A DNA stretch of 64,000 nucleotides, taken from positions 36,310,686 through 36,374,685 of the forward strand of contig OZ034968.1 in the NCBI GenBank assembly GCA_964030785.1, given 5' to 3'. A program made the position numbers and the translations under genes. Positions 23,076-34,499 of the stretch are shown here, in pieces (within the stretch, counting starts at the first letter, position 1; each line of letters starts with the position of its first letter). Below the pieces are notes generated by a model. It was not told the origin of the DNA. It was given only the letters and a program-made list of their open reading frames with translations, and made no database searches. Source of the stretch: Siderastrea siderea. Lineage: Eukaryota > Cnidaria > Anthozoa > Scleractinia > Rhizangiidae.

Positions 23076-24182
23076 TTACACCGCATGCACAGCAACATTG
23101 GAGCTGGTTTTTTCTGTGTTCGCTCTGGAAGCAGCAACGTCGAGATTAGTGAACAGAGTTGGCAGGGATACAGTGCGTAGTCTCAGACGACTTGCTTTCC
23201 ATATTTTTCGAATTATCTCTTTCGTTTCATGCCTCAAATTTTCACTGAAGATAATAAACAACCAGGGATGAATTGCTGCATTCGCGTGCGCTAGCCAGTA
23301 GGACAGCCATTTCACAATTGTGGGGATGTTGTCGTAAGCATCACTGTAAAATTCCGACATAATGTGACAGACGTGCACAGGAAGCCAACAAAGTGCAAAC
23401 ACGGTGACAGCTGTCGTCATCATCTTGAATACTGCACGACGTTTTCTTGTTTTCTTGACAAGAGACTGTTGGTTGACATATCCTGGCGGTTTTCTTTTCC
23501 ATAGGAACCTAGCAATTGAGGAATACAGGACTGCCATGATGATAAGCGGAACTGCATAGGTGATGACAACTCTCACAATCATTTCCACTTTGTAGAAAAG
23601 GACTGACGTCTCCAAATCCTCATGCCACTCATGGTAGCAGACGGAAAGCCCATCTTCCGTCTCCTCTGTTTTAAATTTGTACAGCTGTCCACTGAATATC
23701 AAACCAGCACACAACCAAACGGCAATAATTGAACGCAACGTTGACTTGTATGACAGCGGCTTTCTGCGAGTACAAACAATGGCCAGATATCGGTCAGCAG
23801 CAATGACTGTGAGCGTCCAGATGGAAGTAGAAATGGAAACCACCACGAGGAATGGGATAAGCTTGCATAGTATTGTTCCTACTACCCCTGATACCCAACA
23901 GTATCCACACAGGTAAAATGGCAGTGAGAAGGCTGAAGCTGTTATTACATCCACGAGATCTGCAACAGCAGTGTTAGCTAAAAGCCAGTTGAACGAGTTT
24001 TTCCGTATATGTACGCGTGTGCGCACAATATGAATGACAAGAGAATTGCCAACGAAGGAGAAGAGAATAATGATAACGTAAGCAACGATCATGATGATCT
24101 TTGTTAGGTCATCGCCTTCTTCGTTTCTCTCCTCTCCCCCCTCTGTACTTGTTGATTCAGAAGAATTGTAGGACGTGTTCAT
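23076..24182 (-). CDS. Class A peptide-type GPCR, intronless (copy 1)
   Basis: The single exon encodes 368 residues starting at an ATG at 24182. The N-terminus is acidic with sequons at Asn2 and Asn6. TM1 has GNSLV (Asn46), TM2 LANTAVADL (Asp75) and TM3 ends in the full ADRYLAIV (Asp130-Arg131-Tyr132). A disulfide Cys106-Cys182 is expected, TM6 has CWLP (265-268), and a basic KKTRKRR loop precedes TM6. The TM7 motif NPxxY is altered to HPWLF (His305-Phe309). Overall pattern is closest to galanin/NPFF/tachykinin-type neuropeptide receptors, but the ligand cannot be told from sequence. It should signal from the plasma membrane through G proteins. A close paralogue lies at 46703-47818 on the same strand. 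Intronless amine/peptide receptors are common in cnidarians. Confidence 0.93.
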   Translation of the reverse strand: MNTSYNSSESTSTEGGEERNEEGDDLTKIIMIVAYVIIILFSFVGNSLVIHIVRTRVHIRKNSFNWLLANTAVADLVDVITASAFSLPFYLCGYCWVSGVVGTILCKLIPFLVVVSISTSIWTLTVIAADRYLAIVCTRRKPLSYKSTLRSIIAVWLCAGLIFSGQLYKFKTEETEDGLSVCYHEWHEDLETSVLFYKVEMIVRVVITYAVPLIIMAVLYSSIARFLWKRKPPGYVNQQSLVKKTRKRRAVFKMMTTAVTVFALCWLPVHVCHIMSEFYSDAYDNIPTIVKWLSYWLAHANAAIHPWLFIIFSENLRHETKEIIRKIWKASRLRLRTVSLPTLFTNLDVAASRANTEKTSSNVAVHAV

Positions 24183-25959
24183 CGCTTGTCAGTAGTGTAG
24201 ATCCTACCAAAATAACAGATAGAAAATGTTAATTTTTCTGAAGCTTTGTGTCAGAAATTCCAAAATTTTAATCTTCGAATGTGATTTGCAAAGACGCGCG
24301 CCCCACCCGGTCTCCGCAAAACAGCAAAGCTATAAGTGATGAAATCATTTCAGTCACTACTTCTAAGCACGGATTTGTAACGACAAATACAGTTAGTTGT
24401 GTTGTCAATACGATGTATAGCTCATTTAAAGCTGTGAAGTGAAAATAGAAATAGGCAGTGGAAGAGGACCTTCTAATTCCTCAGTACAGGTTAAGTTCAA
24501 TTAAATGTGTTGGCTCAATTGTATGTACAGCAGTTTACACTTTGGTAAAATGGATTCATTATTGACTACTCATTTATGTTTTATCTTATAGGAGCAAATT
24601 TACGTTGCAGATCAACGTGGCTTTAGTGGTCACGTTTTTGCAGCGAAGGCCGTTTTCAAGATCGTAGGCAAATTTCCCCCCCTATGATACGGACCACCCG
24701 GCCGGCTAAAGACACGGATCTTTAAACTGAAGTACAAGTTCGACTTAGGTTATGAAATTTTAATGACAATTATGAATATTCCCAGTTAGAAGAGCACCCT
24801 TAAATACTGCTTAGCAATGGGAAGCGAGGGCCTTGTAAACGCGATTGGTTTAAAATTCAAAAGACCAGCAATGGCACTCAATTTGTGCTTACACTCTAAT
24901 CTCAATGCGAAATTGTTAATTTTTTCGTAAATGCTGAAGGATGAAAACTATTCTAACTTTGTGGGTAGCCTATGCTTATCACACACGCTTAGTTTTGGAA
25001 GCAAGCAATTATATGTCCTTTAGCTTCAATACTCTGAAAGAAGAACCATTTTACATCAGTTATGGAAATGAAGATGATCTTCACCAAGGTCGAATTAACG
25101 AACAACGTCAATCACTATCTAATGTCTATAAGTAATTCGTAAACACTTCATGGACAACCACTCTTACGCTAATGGAAATTGTGGGTTAAAATCATTTGCA
25201 TAATGACTCAGTGAAAGTACATTTAACCCCAAAATTTCCTTTAAAAAATAACGTAATATCAGGCGTTTCATTTTTACACCTATCAATTATATCTGATCTG
25301 CTGATGTAATCGAAAACGAAATTACCGTTATTACAACAAATTTTCACCATACTTTATTCTTGTGTTTTGGAGGGGCAACAGTTGGCGTTCCGGTAAATTT
25401 TCGCGAATTTGGAGAATATGTCATAATTTTCCTTTCAAAACTGAGAACATTAAACCTCTCCCCACTATCAGATTATCGCGGTTAAAAAAAATCACGAAAA
25501 TTTCCTGTATCCAGTTCATTTTCTTTACCGTCCTTACTGATAAACAACTAGGAAAAGAACATCGACTCTACCTTACTTTTTTGTCGCCTTCTGCTTGCCC
25601 GTAAAAACGTATGTGATTCTAGCGCAAATTATTGACAACCTCTTAACTCATAATTATAGAAAGCTTTTTGCTAAAAAGCATTATGCAAACAAAAACTTCT
25701 TGACAGTTTTTTAACGTTATTTGTTTGAGCTTAGCTACCCTTTGTCAAATGAAACGCAAGAACGTGTTTCTTTGGGTCGTTCACATAAGCGGTTTCTAGT
25801 GAAAGTTTAGCGGCTTTTTTCCGGCGATTTTACGCGCGATTTGAAACCACCTGTGTAAACTATCGGCGAAAATGCAATGCATTTTGACATTGATTTCACG
25901 TCGCTTCGTGTTTGAATTTGAAACAGTTAGCAGCGTCGAGAGCAGAGCGTATGCGATGC
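24183..25959. other. No recognised gene; upstream flank of GPCR copy 1
   Basis: AT-rich sequence with only short frames (for example 24941-25135). An intron and non-coding first exon of the GPCR may lie here, but no start site is evident. Confidence 0.4.
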
Positions 25960-26301
25960 TTAGGGGGAGGGTACACAGCTATATTAGGGATGGGGAGTTG
26001 CGAATGAGGCCAAATTTTTAAATCCAAAGCTTCAACTGACCTAAAAAACATCCAACCGCCCAAAACGTAACCTGAAAAAAGACCTTTTGCATGTAATTTA
26101 ATTACGTTTGTAAATGAAACTATTGAAAGCTCCTTGGTAGTAAGTAAGCGGATTATTAACCCTCAAAAAGCCCTGCCAAAATCTTCCTGCTGGCCAAAGT
26201 AATTCCACCAGAGAAATTTTGGAAAGAAGGCTCAAAATCGCTAATTTCAAAAAAGGTCTTCGCACCTCCCCACCACTAATATACCTGAGTACCCCCCCGG
26301 G
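25960..26301. mobile_element. 342-bp hAT-like MITE, second copy of the 18075 family
   Basis: The left end TTAGGGGGAGGGTACACAGC and right end (reverse complement of GAGTACCCCCCCGGG) share GGGTAC and then TATATTAG..TGGGGAG..TGCGA. Near-identical 8-mers flank it: TGCGATGC (25952-25959) and TGCGATGT (26302-26309). Confidence 0.65.
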
Positions 26302-28594
26302 TGCGATGTCGCAATAGAAGTTGCCTTGAGGGACCCCCAAGGAACTTTTACTGTCACGGCTATGTGCACGTTGTATTCGCCATCTCTTTTCCCGCTGCTG
26401 TACTGAACAACATTTTGATTCTATTTAAATAGCTGGAAAATGACTTTTCGCCGTAAGAACACAGCGAAATTAATCGCTTCTCTTTCTACACGAGATTTCA
26501 AATTGCACAGCAGTCGCACTTACAAACGCCGCTAAAATTGCATTAAAAAAATCTGGTATAAATGACGTTTTTAGTTGAGACTCTTTTGCACTCGAATAGA
26601 GAATATTTAAGGTAATAATGGCTTGGTCGTTTAACTGGAAAAAAGCAGAAAGAAAATACGAAGAATCTCAACAAATAAACTGTTGGTGGTCAGTGCCGTG
26701 GCTTAACCGTATTCCAATTTCCTTAGTAACTGTATATTTTAAGATTTCAATCCTTCCTTTTAGTATTACATCTTTATGTCATGCGATCAGTTGTTTTATG
26801 TTGTGAATAGAATGAAAAAATCCTATAACTCGTTTAGCGATAAATTACCTGGTCTTTTCTTCCGTTTGTGACAATACAAAGTATAATATTCATTTTGTAA
26901 TCATGTCAACGGAAAGTCGGAAGTTTTGTTGAAATTGATTTTCATCGGAATTAGGAAAGGCAATTTAAAAATTTTAAAGTCGATTCACGTATATATATGA
27001 GGAACATCTCGGTACTATGGCTATACAAGTTCGAACAAGTGTAACTCTTGATCAGTGCGGCGATCAGTAATATGTGGAATGTTAGAAAAGCTCAGCGGAA
27101 GAGCTTGAGAATATCTCTTGCCATCATATGATCTCTGGCAGATTAACATGCATTTGTGTAAACGAAATGTAATGGACAAATAAAACGTGTGATAAACTCT
27201 AAGTTCTGCAAGTCGCAAGGGAAGAGAAATCGAATGACGTACATGGTTGAAGGAAATGAGTTTTGTTCTTTCAACGAACGTAGTTTTCCTGTAAGACTAC
27301 GTGAAAGAGAAGTTAAAAATAAATTAAGTATTGTTTAATTAACACCTTGGTGTCATAATAACAAATGACCTTGGCCAGACCTAAACTCAGAAGCTCTCTT
27401 TACTGTCTATTGCAACGATCTCAAGTCAGGCTCTGACAACATCTTGGACAGTTTGTAAAAGGTGCATGCTATTGCTGGCTTTTGATATGGCAATCACCAC
27501 AGAATTACAGCGAAACGTAAAACTAACAAATTTGTTTTTGAAACGAGAAAGCCATTTGTTTAACGCGTGCAGAAACAATTCATAATTTTTGCGCCAAAAA
27601 CAGACGAGACTACACCGGCACTCGCCACTTCACTTCTAAATTTTTTTTGCCCTCGCTTTCGTAAACAACTCGTTTAAATTCAATCACAAACTAGTAAATT
27701 TCGACGGTAACTCCCGCTTATTCACTCTGGAAGGACTGGAAGAAAACATTGCTTGTAAGTTGATAAAAAAGAATACTCAAAATGGGTTTCTTTCGAACAC
27801 ACAGGCGATCAAAACAGTCAAAATACTGAGAAGGCACTTACAGACAGCGATAAGAATCCAACGGCCCATTTTTACTCCAGTGGGTAGGAGTTACTGTAAA
27901 TACTTAATTGTGCCATGCCATTTTTGACTTTGGGGTCGTCAGGCTCATTTGGTCTCGCCATGAGTATATTGGCTCGACTGCATCTCGCCTGATAAGGGTA
28001 CGGAAATGGTACCGTAGGAAATAACTATTTAATCCAGCAATTAAAGAGATTGGTTTCTCGTTAGAAGGTGGATCTTCTTACTGTACAAACCGGTTGAAGC
28101 CTATATGAAGAGATATCATTACAATGTATTACTGTCTTGAAGCAAAAATGCCCTGGAGAAGAAGCAAGCTAATTCAGTTTCTTCGGAATTTTTTTGAGGA
28201 AGTTGGAATTAGCTGAAATAGCAATACGCCTAATTTCCCGGATACAGGTAACTAAGGTCTGATGACAACTGATTATTGACAAGTTGTATGAGAGTTAATA
28301 GAACAGTCGATGGTACTGTGACGACACATTATGCATGCTGGTCACGAATTTTTAACACCCTTAAACTTTAGCTTTAAGCTGTAATTAATTCCGTTCATCC
28401 AGTTTGTATAATTGGTTCCTCCGGATGGTTATGCTGATACAAATCGAGAAGCATCTTTTTTGGTCTCTAAATTAAACTAGTAAAATTGCATACTTTATCG
28501 CGGATACATTACATTCTCCTTGGAAAAAAAGGGATAACAAATCCCCCAAACGGAAAAAACGAAACAACAAAGCAAATAGTAAACTGACCGGACC
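26302..28594. other. No recognised gene
   Basis: AT-rich; no domain, splice chain or element ends identified. Short frames on both strands (26618-26806 plus, 27021-27218 minus) look random. Confidence 0.4.
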
Positions 28595-28595
28595 T

Positions 28596-29635
28596 GTCGC
28601 TTCACACTCGTGTCCACGTTTGAAATCGAGAAGCAAAATACAATATCGAGTACATGTACTTAGAATCCTACTGCTGCGATACAATATGGCTATCAAATGA
28701 GAATTAACACGTTTCTTCAGCCGAATCTCATTTTTGAAATTAAGAAACTTGCAAGTTTGTAGAATTAAATTGATTTTTCAACTATAGACTACAGTTCTCC
28801 TTGACTATCAGTTTACACGCTGATTTATCGTGGAAGCAGCTGTATAACACCTTGAGACCTTTAAGGTGCCAGTTGTCCATTAAAAGGCTGAGTGAGTGAG
28901 TGAGCGGTGTATAACACATTACACGTAACTGAATGCACAGTTGTTTATCTTCTTTATCACGTTATCGTAACTGAACTAGAAGTTCAACCTCCTGCACTAT
29001 CTCAAGGAAAAAATATATTTGAAAATGACGAAATAGAGGGCACGGAATGGACTGTTGGAAGGGCACTGCGATCACACAAAATCTTGGGAAAAAACGAAAG
29101 TAAATAAAAATGCACTTCTTCGCAGCTGTTACCATAGTAAGTTGAAAAGAGGTAAATGACAAGAAGTAAGGCGATCGAGTTTGTCTCTTCACACGCGTGT
29201 CCACGTTCAAAATCGTGGAGCGAAATACGAAATCAGATCAAGTACTTAGACTTTGCTGCACGACAATATGGCTTATATATTATAAACAAATCTCTTAAGG
29301 GTAAGCTCTTTTTGGAAAGAAACTCGAAGGCTTGCATAACACTTTGAGGCCTTTTGTGCCATTCAGACATACAAAGGTTAAGCGAGTGAGTTGTATATAA
29401 CAACGTACACTTACAACTGAATTCACAGTTGTTTATCAACTAAACTAGAAGTCCCCCCTACGAAAAAAAAAATTTGAAAATGGCGAAATAATGGTTATCC
29501 TCCTCCTTTAAAACTGTTAATTTATCGTGACTGAATTGACTGTTCGAAACATAGTGAGATACGATGATAATCTTGGGGAAAAAAGAAAATAAATAAACAT
29601 CGCACTATTTCATAGCCGAGCTGTCACCACATTTA
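28596..29635. repeat. Diverged tandem duplication, unit about 500 bp
   Basis: Copy A (about 28596-29133) and copy B (about 29180-29631) share ordered blocks. These are TTCACACTCGTGTCCACGTT / TTCACACGCGTGTCCACGTT, ACAATATGGCT, ACACCTTGAGACCTTT / ACACTTTGAGGCCTTT, GAGTGAG, TGCACAGTTGTTTATC / TTCACAGTTGTTTATC, TTGAAAATGACGAAATA / TTGAAAATGGCGAAATA, and ATCTTGGGAAAAAACGAAAG / ATCTTGGGGAAAAAAGAAAA. Neither copy encodes a recognisable protein. Confidence 0.75.
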
Positions 29636-29724
29636 CTAGTAAACGCCGTAACTGTCTCAGAGCAATCACTCCTGTAAGCGATCATCCCTTTCAAACGACC
29701 AAGGTTATGCTTGAAATCCACCGT

Positions 29725-30310
29725 TTGGATTTAAGAGCGACTTTCAGTAAACATCGAGCATTCGGCGGCAGAAGTTGAAAAATCGATTTCTTTCATATTT
29801 TACACACAAATGGGTATCGGTAAAACTAGAAACCTAATGTGGTTCGTTTTCCCCAGAAGCGCTTTATTTTCGAAAAAAACGAGGAAATCGATTCTCGGGT
29901 TCGGAAGGTCAAAAACACAGTAAAGTAATCTTGAAAATCAGTACTATAAACTTGCGTCGCGCTGGTATTAACTAAGGCGCGGAGAAAAAGATAGACACCT
30001 CTTATTAACAGAACAAGTCTTTTTCATTAACTAGACAGTTACAAAACAGCAGTAGCGAAATTTATTGAGCACAAACAATTCCAGACTAAAAGGCAGGTTC
30101 TGATGTTCACGTAGAAACTGATTTGGAACCTCACTTCTGTGAAATAATTTATCATGTGCCATAACCCCAAATGGTGTCAATCCGCAGTAGAAACATTGAA
30201 CTAAACTACACCTTGAAACTGGCTTGGGTTATCCCTGCAGCTGTCTTTGGGAAATATTTCGAACACAGCGAATATTAACAAATGGGGCTCAATGAAGTTC
30301 AACTTAGCCG
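29725..30310. repeat. Left arm of a large diverged inverted duplication
   Basis: It matches 32160-32775 in reverse complement. It contains TTAAGAGCGACTTTCAGTAA, AAAATCGATTTCTTTC, CAGAAGCGCTTTATTTT, GTAGAAACTGATTTGGAACC and CTTGAAACTGGCTTGGGTTA. Identity looks like 75-85% by eye. No protein is encoded. Confidence 0.8.
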
Positions 30311-30618
30311 CATCCCGAAATACACCAAAATTCCCGTGTTAAGCTACACAATCTCTCTTTTCTTCGTTGTTGCTTGATGATTGATGATGGCTTCAAACTA
30401 AAATGTTCGGTCGATCTCAAAAAAGGTAGAGGCAAAAGAAAAAATTGAACGATACTGGTGTTATCGTTGTGAGCTCTCTGAGCAAACCACAACAAAACGT
30501 GACATCTATTATGCTACACCTGTGACATCATATATCCAAATTTGGTTAAACAATTTAGTCACGGTATTTGGTAACGCAATGCAAACAAATGTACAAAGAA
30601 AATTTGCACACCAAGGAA

Positions 30619-32018
30619 TAACCTGCGATCAGGCCGAATTTTAGCATCGCTCTCATATTCTCTTATGTTGGTCACTCGCTAAAATAGGGCCTGATACAAT
30701 CTCTCACAAGAGTTCGTGTCGGCGGCCAAATTTTGGCCGCGGGAATCTCGCAATCTGATTGGCCCTTTAACAATAGAGCTGTCAACGGAAGTAAATTGTC
30801 TACGAGACTCGCTCACAATTTCGATCCGACCGCCATCGCCAAGGGACAACCAAGGAGCAAGTCTGCCGAAGTAAAATGTGTTGCTCTAATAAATTCTCGT
30901 CGTTCTAGGAGAATTGTCACCTTTTCTTTCTCTCCTGAGAATGGTGTTCGGTTTGACGCAAGCTGTCTCTCACCTGGAGCAGAGAAGTACAGCAACAGTG
31001 AAGTATGTATTCCGTTTTATCGCATCGTGTCGCGGAATTTTCATTTGACGGCTTTCAACTAGTATTGATAACATGAACAGAGTAGTGGCTGTTTCCGCGA
31101 TTTACGAAACAAAACGAACAGCAGACGAGCAAGTATCTTTCGCCAAGAATGATCAACAAGTCAACCGATAATTCGGTAAACTTAACGGTAAACTGATGTT
31201 TGGCTACCCTGCGAGCAGATCGAAGGGCCTCTGCTCGCAGGGTAATGTTTGGCGAGAACCGCAATCAAGTCGCAATAACGATTTTCAGTTTATTCATTCA
31301 TTGTTTAATACTTATGTCGTTTTATTGATCTCTGACATTGACATCAAAGGAACTGACTAGTTTTATAATAAATGTTCTTCGTTTTAAAATTCGCTGCTGC
31401 TTAGAGATAAAATTCGCTGCTAATTTCAAATATTTATCACTTCTCGAATTCAATTACAAAATACTCTTTTGTTTATAAACGGTTTTATTTATATCTTTAT
31501 TCTAAAGAATGAAACTGGAGGTATTTCTTTTAATTGCCCAAGGTTTTTTACGCAGAAAATCGGTGACAAATGGGAAGAGAATATTTCCGGATACCGCCTG
31601 AAATGGGAAATGATTCAAGCATGCAGCATATTTTGGTACATGACAACCTCGTCGTTTTTTGAATTTTCATTCAGTTTCAGCTCAGACAGAGCAACCATGT
31701 ACAGTACCGGAACCTTCAAGTTAACAATCGTGTAAATTTAAGTACTTGTGCCTAGAAGATATATCGTAGCCTATGATTTTCTTATTTTACCTACACTTAC
31801 GTGACTTTCTGCGAATTGCCGTTATGGGAAATTTGTATACCGAGGATCGTGCAAGCAGAAGAAATTTTGATTGGCTGTTTTGTTGAATGTCAATCAATCA
31901 AAAAAAGTGGGCGGCAGACGTTCCGTAGAAGAATTGTATCAGGCTCTATTTTTCGTTTCGCCCGTCCCGCCTGAATGTTTCATCGAGCGAAACGAAAATA
32001 GAGCCTGATCGCAGGTTA
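30619..32018. mobile_element. 1,400-bp non-autonomous DNA transposon with 9-bp duplication (Mutator-like)
   Basis: Perfect 16-bp ends TAACCTGCGATCAGGC and GCCTGATCGCAGGTTA are flanked by the direct repeat ACCAAGGAA (30610-30618 and 32019-32027). Each end is followed by a subterminal hairpin: left, TTTTAGCATCG against CGCTAAAA; right, CTCTATTTTCGTTTCGC against GCGAAACGAAAAATAGAG. A second GGCCTGATACAAT/ATTGTATCAGGC pair then follows. The longest internal frame (30733-31062, plus, 109 codons) matches no transposase I know. The element is probably mobilised in trans. A 40-bp element is nested at 31205. Confidence 0.88.
31205..31244. mobile_element. 40-bp micro-element with 9-bp target duplication, nested
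   Basis: It consists of TACCCTGCGAGCAGA, a 10-nt loop (TCGAAGGGCC), and the exact reverse complement TCTGCTCGCAGGGTA. ATGTTTGGC flanks it precisely at 31196-31204 and 31245-31253. Its ends match those of the 30619 and 8136 elements (TA..CTGC.A.CAG). It is essentially two terminal repeats back to back, with nothing inside. Confidence 0.88.
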
Positions 32019-32159
32019 ACCAAGGAACAGAAGTTGGAAACGTGAAAATCGCCCATTTCGGGCTTTTTCTTCCTCTTTTTGGAACGCAAGGGAATGTTAA
32101 CGCTGGAAATGAACAAGAATGAAGTAGAGCTAGCCCGTTTGGTTAAAGAAGCAAAATTT

Positions 32160-32775
32160 CCCTTGTTTTGTGGACGGCAAAATTCAACTTCACTAAGCCT
32201 CATTTGTTAAAACTTTGCTCGCTTTCGAAGTGGTCCCAGACAAAATAGCATGGATAACCCAAGCCAGTTTCAAGGTATGGTTTATTTCAATGTTTGTGCT
32301 GTCTATTGAATGAGGATTGAGCCCATTTAGAATTATGGCACATGTTAAATTATTTCACAGAAGTTAGGTTCCAAATCAGTTTCTACGTGATCATCAAAAC
32401 CAGTCTTTAGTTTGGAATTGTTTGTGTTCAGTAGATTTCGCTACTGCTGTTTCACAACTGTCTAGTTAATGAAAAAGACTTGTTCTGTCGATAGAAAGTG
32501 CCTATCTTTTTCTATGCGCTTTAGTTTACCAGCGCGATGCAAGTTTATAGTACTCATTTTCAAGATTAATTTCCTGTGATTTTGACCTCTAGAAACCGCG
32601 AAGCGATTTCCTTGTTTTTTCCAAAAATAAAGCGCTTCTGGCGTAAACGAACCACATCAGGTTTCTAGCTTTACCAATACCTAATTATATGCAAAATACG
32701 AAAGAAATCGATTTTTCAACTACTGCCGCGATATTGAGATTTTGCTTGATTTTTACTGAAAGTCGCTCTTAAGTT
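32160..32775. repeat. Right arm of the large diverged inverted duplication
   Basis: It reads TAACCCAAGCCAGTTTCAAG, then GGTTCCAAATCAGTTTCTAC, AAATAAAGCGCTTCTGG, GAAAGAAATCGATTTTTCAA and TTACTGAAAGTCGCTCTTAA. This is the reverse of the arm at 29725-30310. The two arms enclose about 1.85 kb, most of which is the 1,400-bp element at 30619. Confidence 0.8.
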
Positions 32776-33838
32776 GTCAGACAAACAGCGTATTGAAAAT
32801 TTCTTGAAACGACCATCCATCTGTAATCGTTTATGCAGGGGAGATTTAAAACACATAAATGCAGTCACTTCTATTGAATTTGTGGGCCTCATGCACTAAG
32901 CATTCAAAACACTAATTCTTCTTTTGAAAATTTAAAAATTTCTAAACGATAACTTTAAGAACCTAAATATAAAAATCACTTGTAAAGAACTTACCACCTT
33001 GGTGTGATTGGTTATATGAGAAATGTGGAGCCTGTTTACCTCTGGCACAAACTGAACGCACAACCTGGGAGTACTTAAATTCAAGGAATAACGAGGCTAG
33101 GATTTAATTAGTTTAGACGGTTAATGTTGATGACGCAGAAATTAATAGCTCATCTGGATGAATCTCACTCTTTATTACGCCTGACTGCCAGGGTGCCTTC
33201 CTGTATTTATAAATAAGCTTTACTTTAAGTTTACTTGAATTACGAGAAAAGGAAGATTGGTAGCTTTTCAGCTCGACACGATGAAAGATTGAGGGTTTTT
33301 TTGTAAAAACAAAACAAAAATTGATAATGTTACAATTGAAGATAGGAGAAAACGAGATAACCGAGAAAGGTTTCTGCCATCACAGCGAGCGCACTCCACC
33401 TCAATTAAATGGAACATAATTATACATTGTTTTTTTAATTAGAAAGTATATTTTTAAAAGACTATTTTGAAAAGACTGAATTTAATAATTAATCAACTTT
33501 TCCTTTTTTTCTTAAAATCAGGATGCAAAACTGATTGAAGATGAAAAGGCACTTTTGATGATTTCCTGTGGAACAATTCACAATAATGGATGTAGTCATC
33601 TTATCTGATGCAAAACTAAATTGATATAGTAAATAGACCCTAATAGTACAGAAGCGTCAATATATGTATGCATTTTCTTTATGGCTAAGTATAAGTTTAT
33701 GGTAGGGTTAAGGGGCCTGCCTTTTTATTACTGAATAGAAGCCCTGTGTCTGTCATGAAATTTGTCACTCATCAGTAGTAACTGAGTACTTTATTTCAGT
33801 CAGTTTATTCTGCCCCTGAGCTTTTCAGTATTTTAATG
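32776..33838. other. No recognised gene
   Basis: Very AT-rich sequence with poly-A/T runs. No domain, RNA gene or element terminus was identified. Confidence 0.4.
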
Positions 33839-33839
33839 T

Positions 33840-34215
33840 GGATATGAAGTTAGAATTATAACATATTTAACATATATAGTGAAAATAAAACAATCAAACA
33901 TTCGCAAGTTCCTGTCTGTAGTGGGAGCTTAATTAGCGACTTCCTGTACGACCATTTCAAGCTTCCTGGTTACAGATTTGTTTGTTCGCTTCCCCGGCTT
34001 AGAAAGGGTCTTCTAGTACATATGAAATGAGAATCACAACATCTTTAGCATATACAGTGCTAATAAAGCAACCAAACATTCATTCGTTCCTGTATGTAGT
34101 GGAAGCCTGATGACTCCCTGTATTACCATTTCGACTTCCTGTACGACCAGTTTCTCAAGCTTTCTGGTTACAGATTTGTTTGTTCACTTCCCCGGCTCAG
34201 AAAGGCTCGTCAGGC
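33840..34215. repeat. Tandem duplication, unit about 180 bp
   Basis: Two successive copies share the ordered blocks CAAACATTCGCAAGTTCCTG / CAAACATTCATTCGTTCCTG, GTAGTGGGAGC / GTAGTGGAAGC, GACTTCCTGTACGACCA, TTTCTGGTTACAGATTTGTT (first copy TTCCTGG...) and CACTTCCCCGGCTCAGAAAGG (first copy GCTTCCCCGGCTTAGAAAGG). A similar small duplication (CAGGAATACT..AAGCAATTTTCCGAAA) follows at 34290-34480. Confidence 0.75.
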
Positions 34216-34499
34216 CCTTATATTATATATATGTGCAATTCGGCTTTATCCTTTATCCCGGTTTTCTCCTAGGCAACGTCATAAATATAAACCGCCAGGA
34301 ATACTCGTAACAATAAAAAATACGCGTGACTTGAAAGCAATTTTCCGAAAAAGCCGTGGTGCTTTAAGTGATCTTTATATTTTCCATAAAGAAAGTAGAA
34401 CTATCATTTCCTCCTGTGATAATGATAAAACCAGGAATACTTGTCACTTGAATAAAGCAATTTTCCGAAATACCCGTGACAAATAAATATATTTATAAA

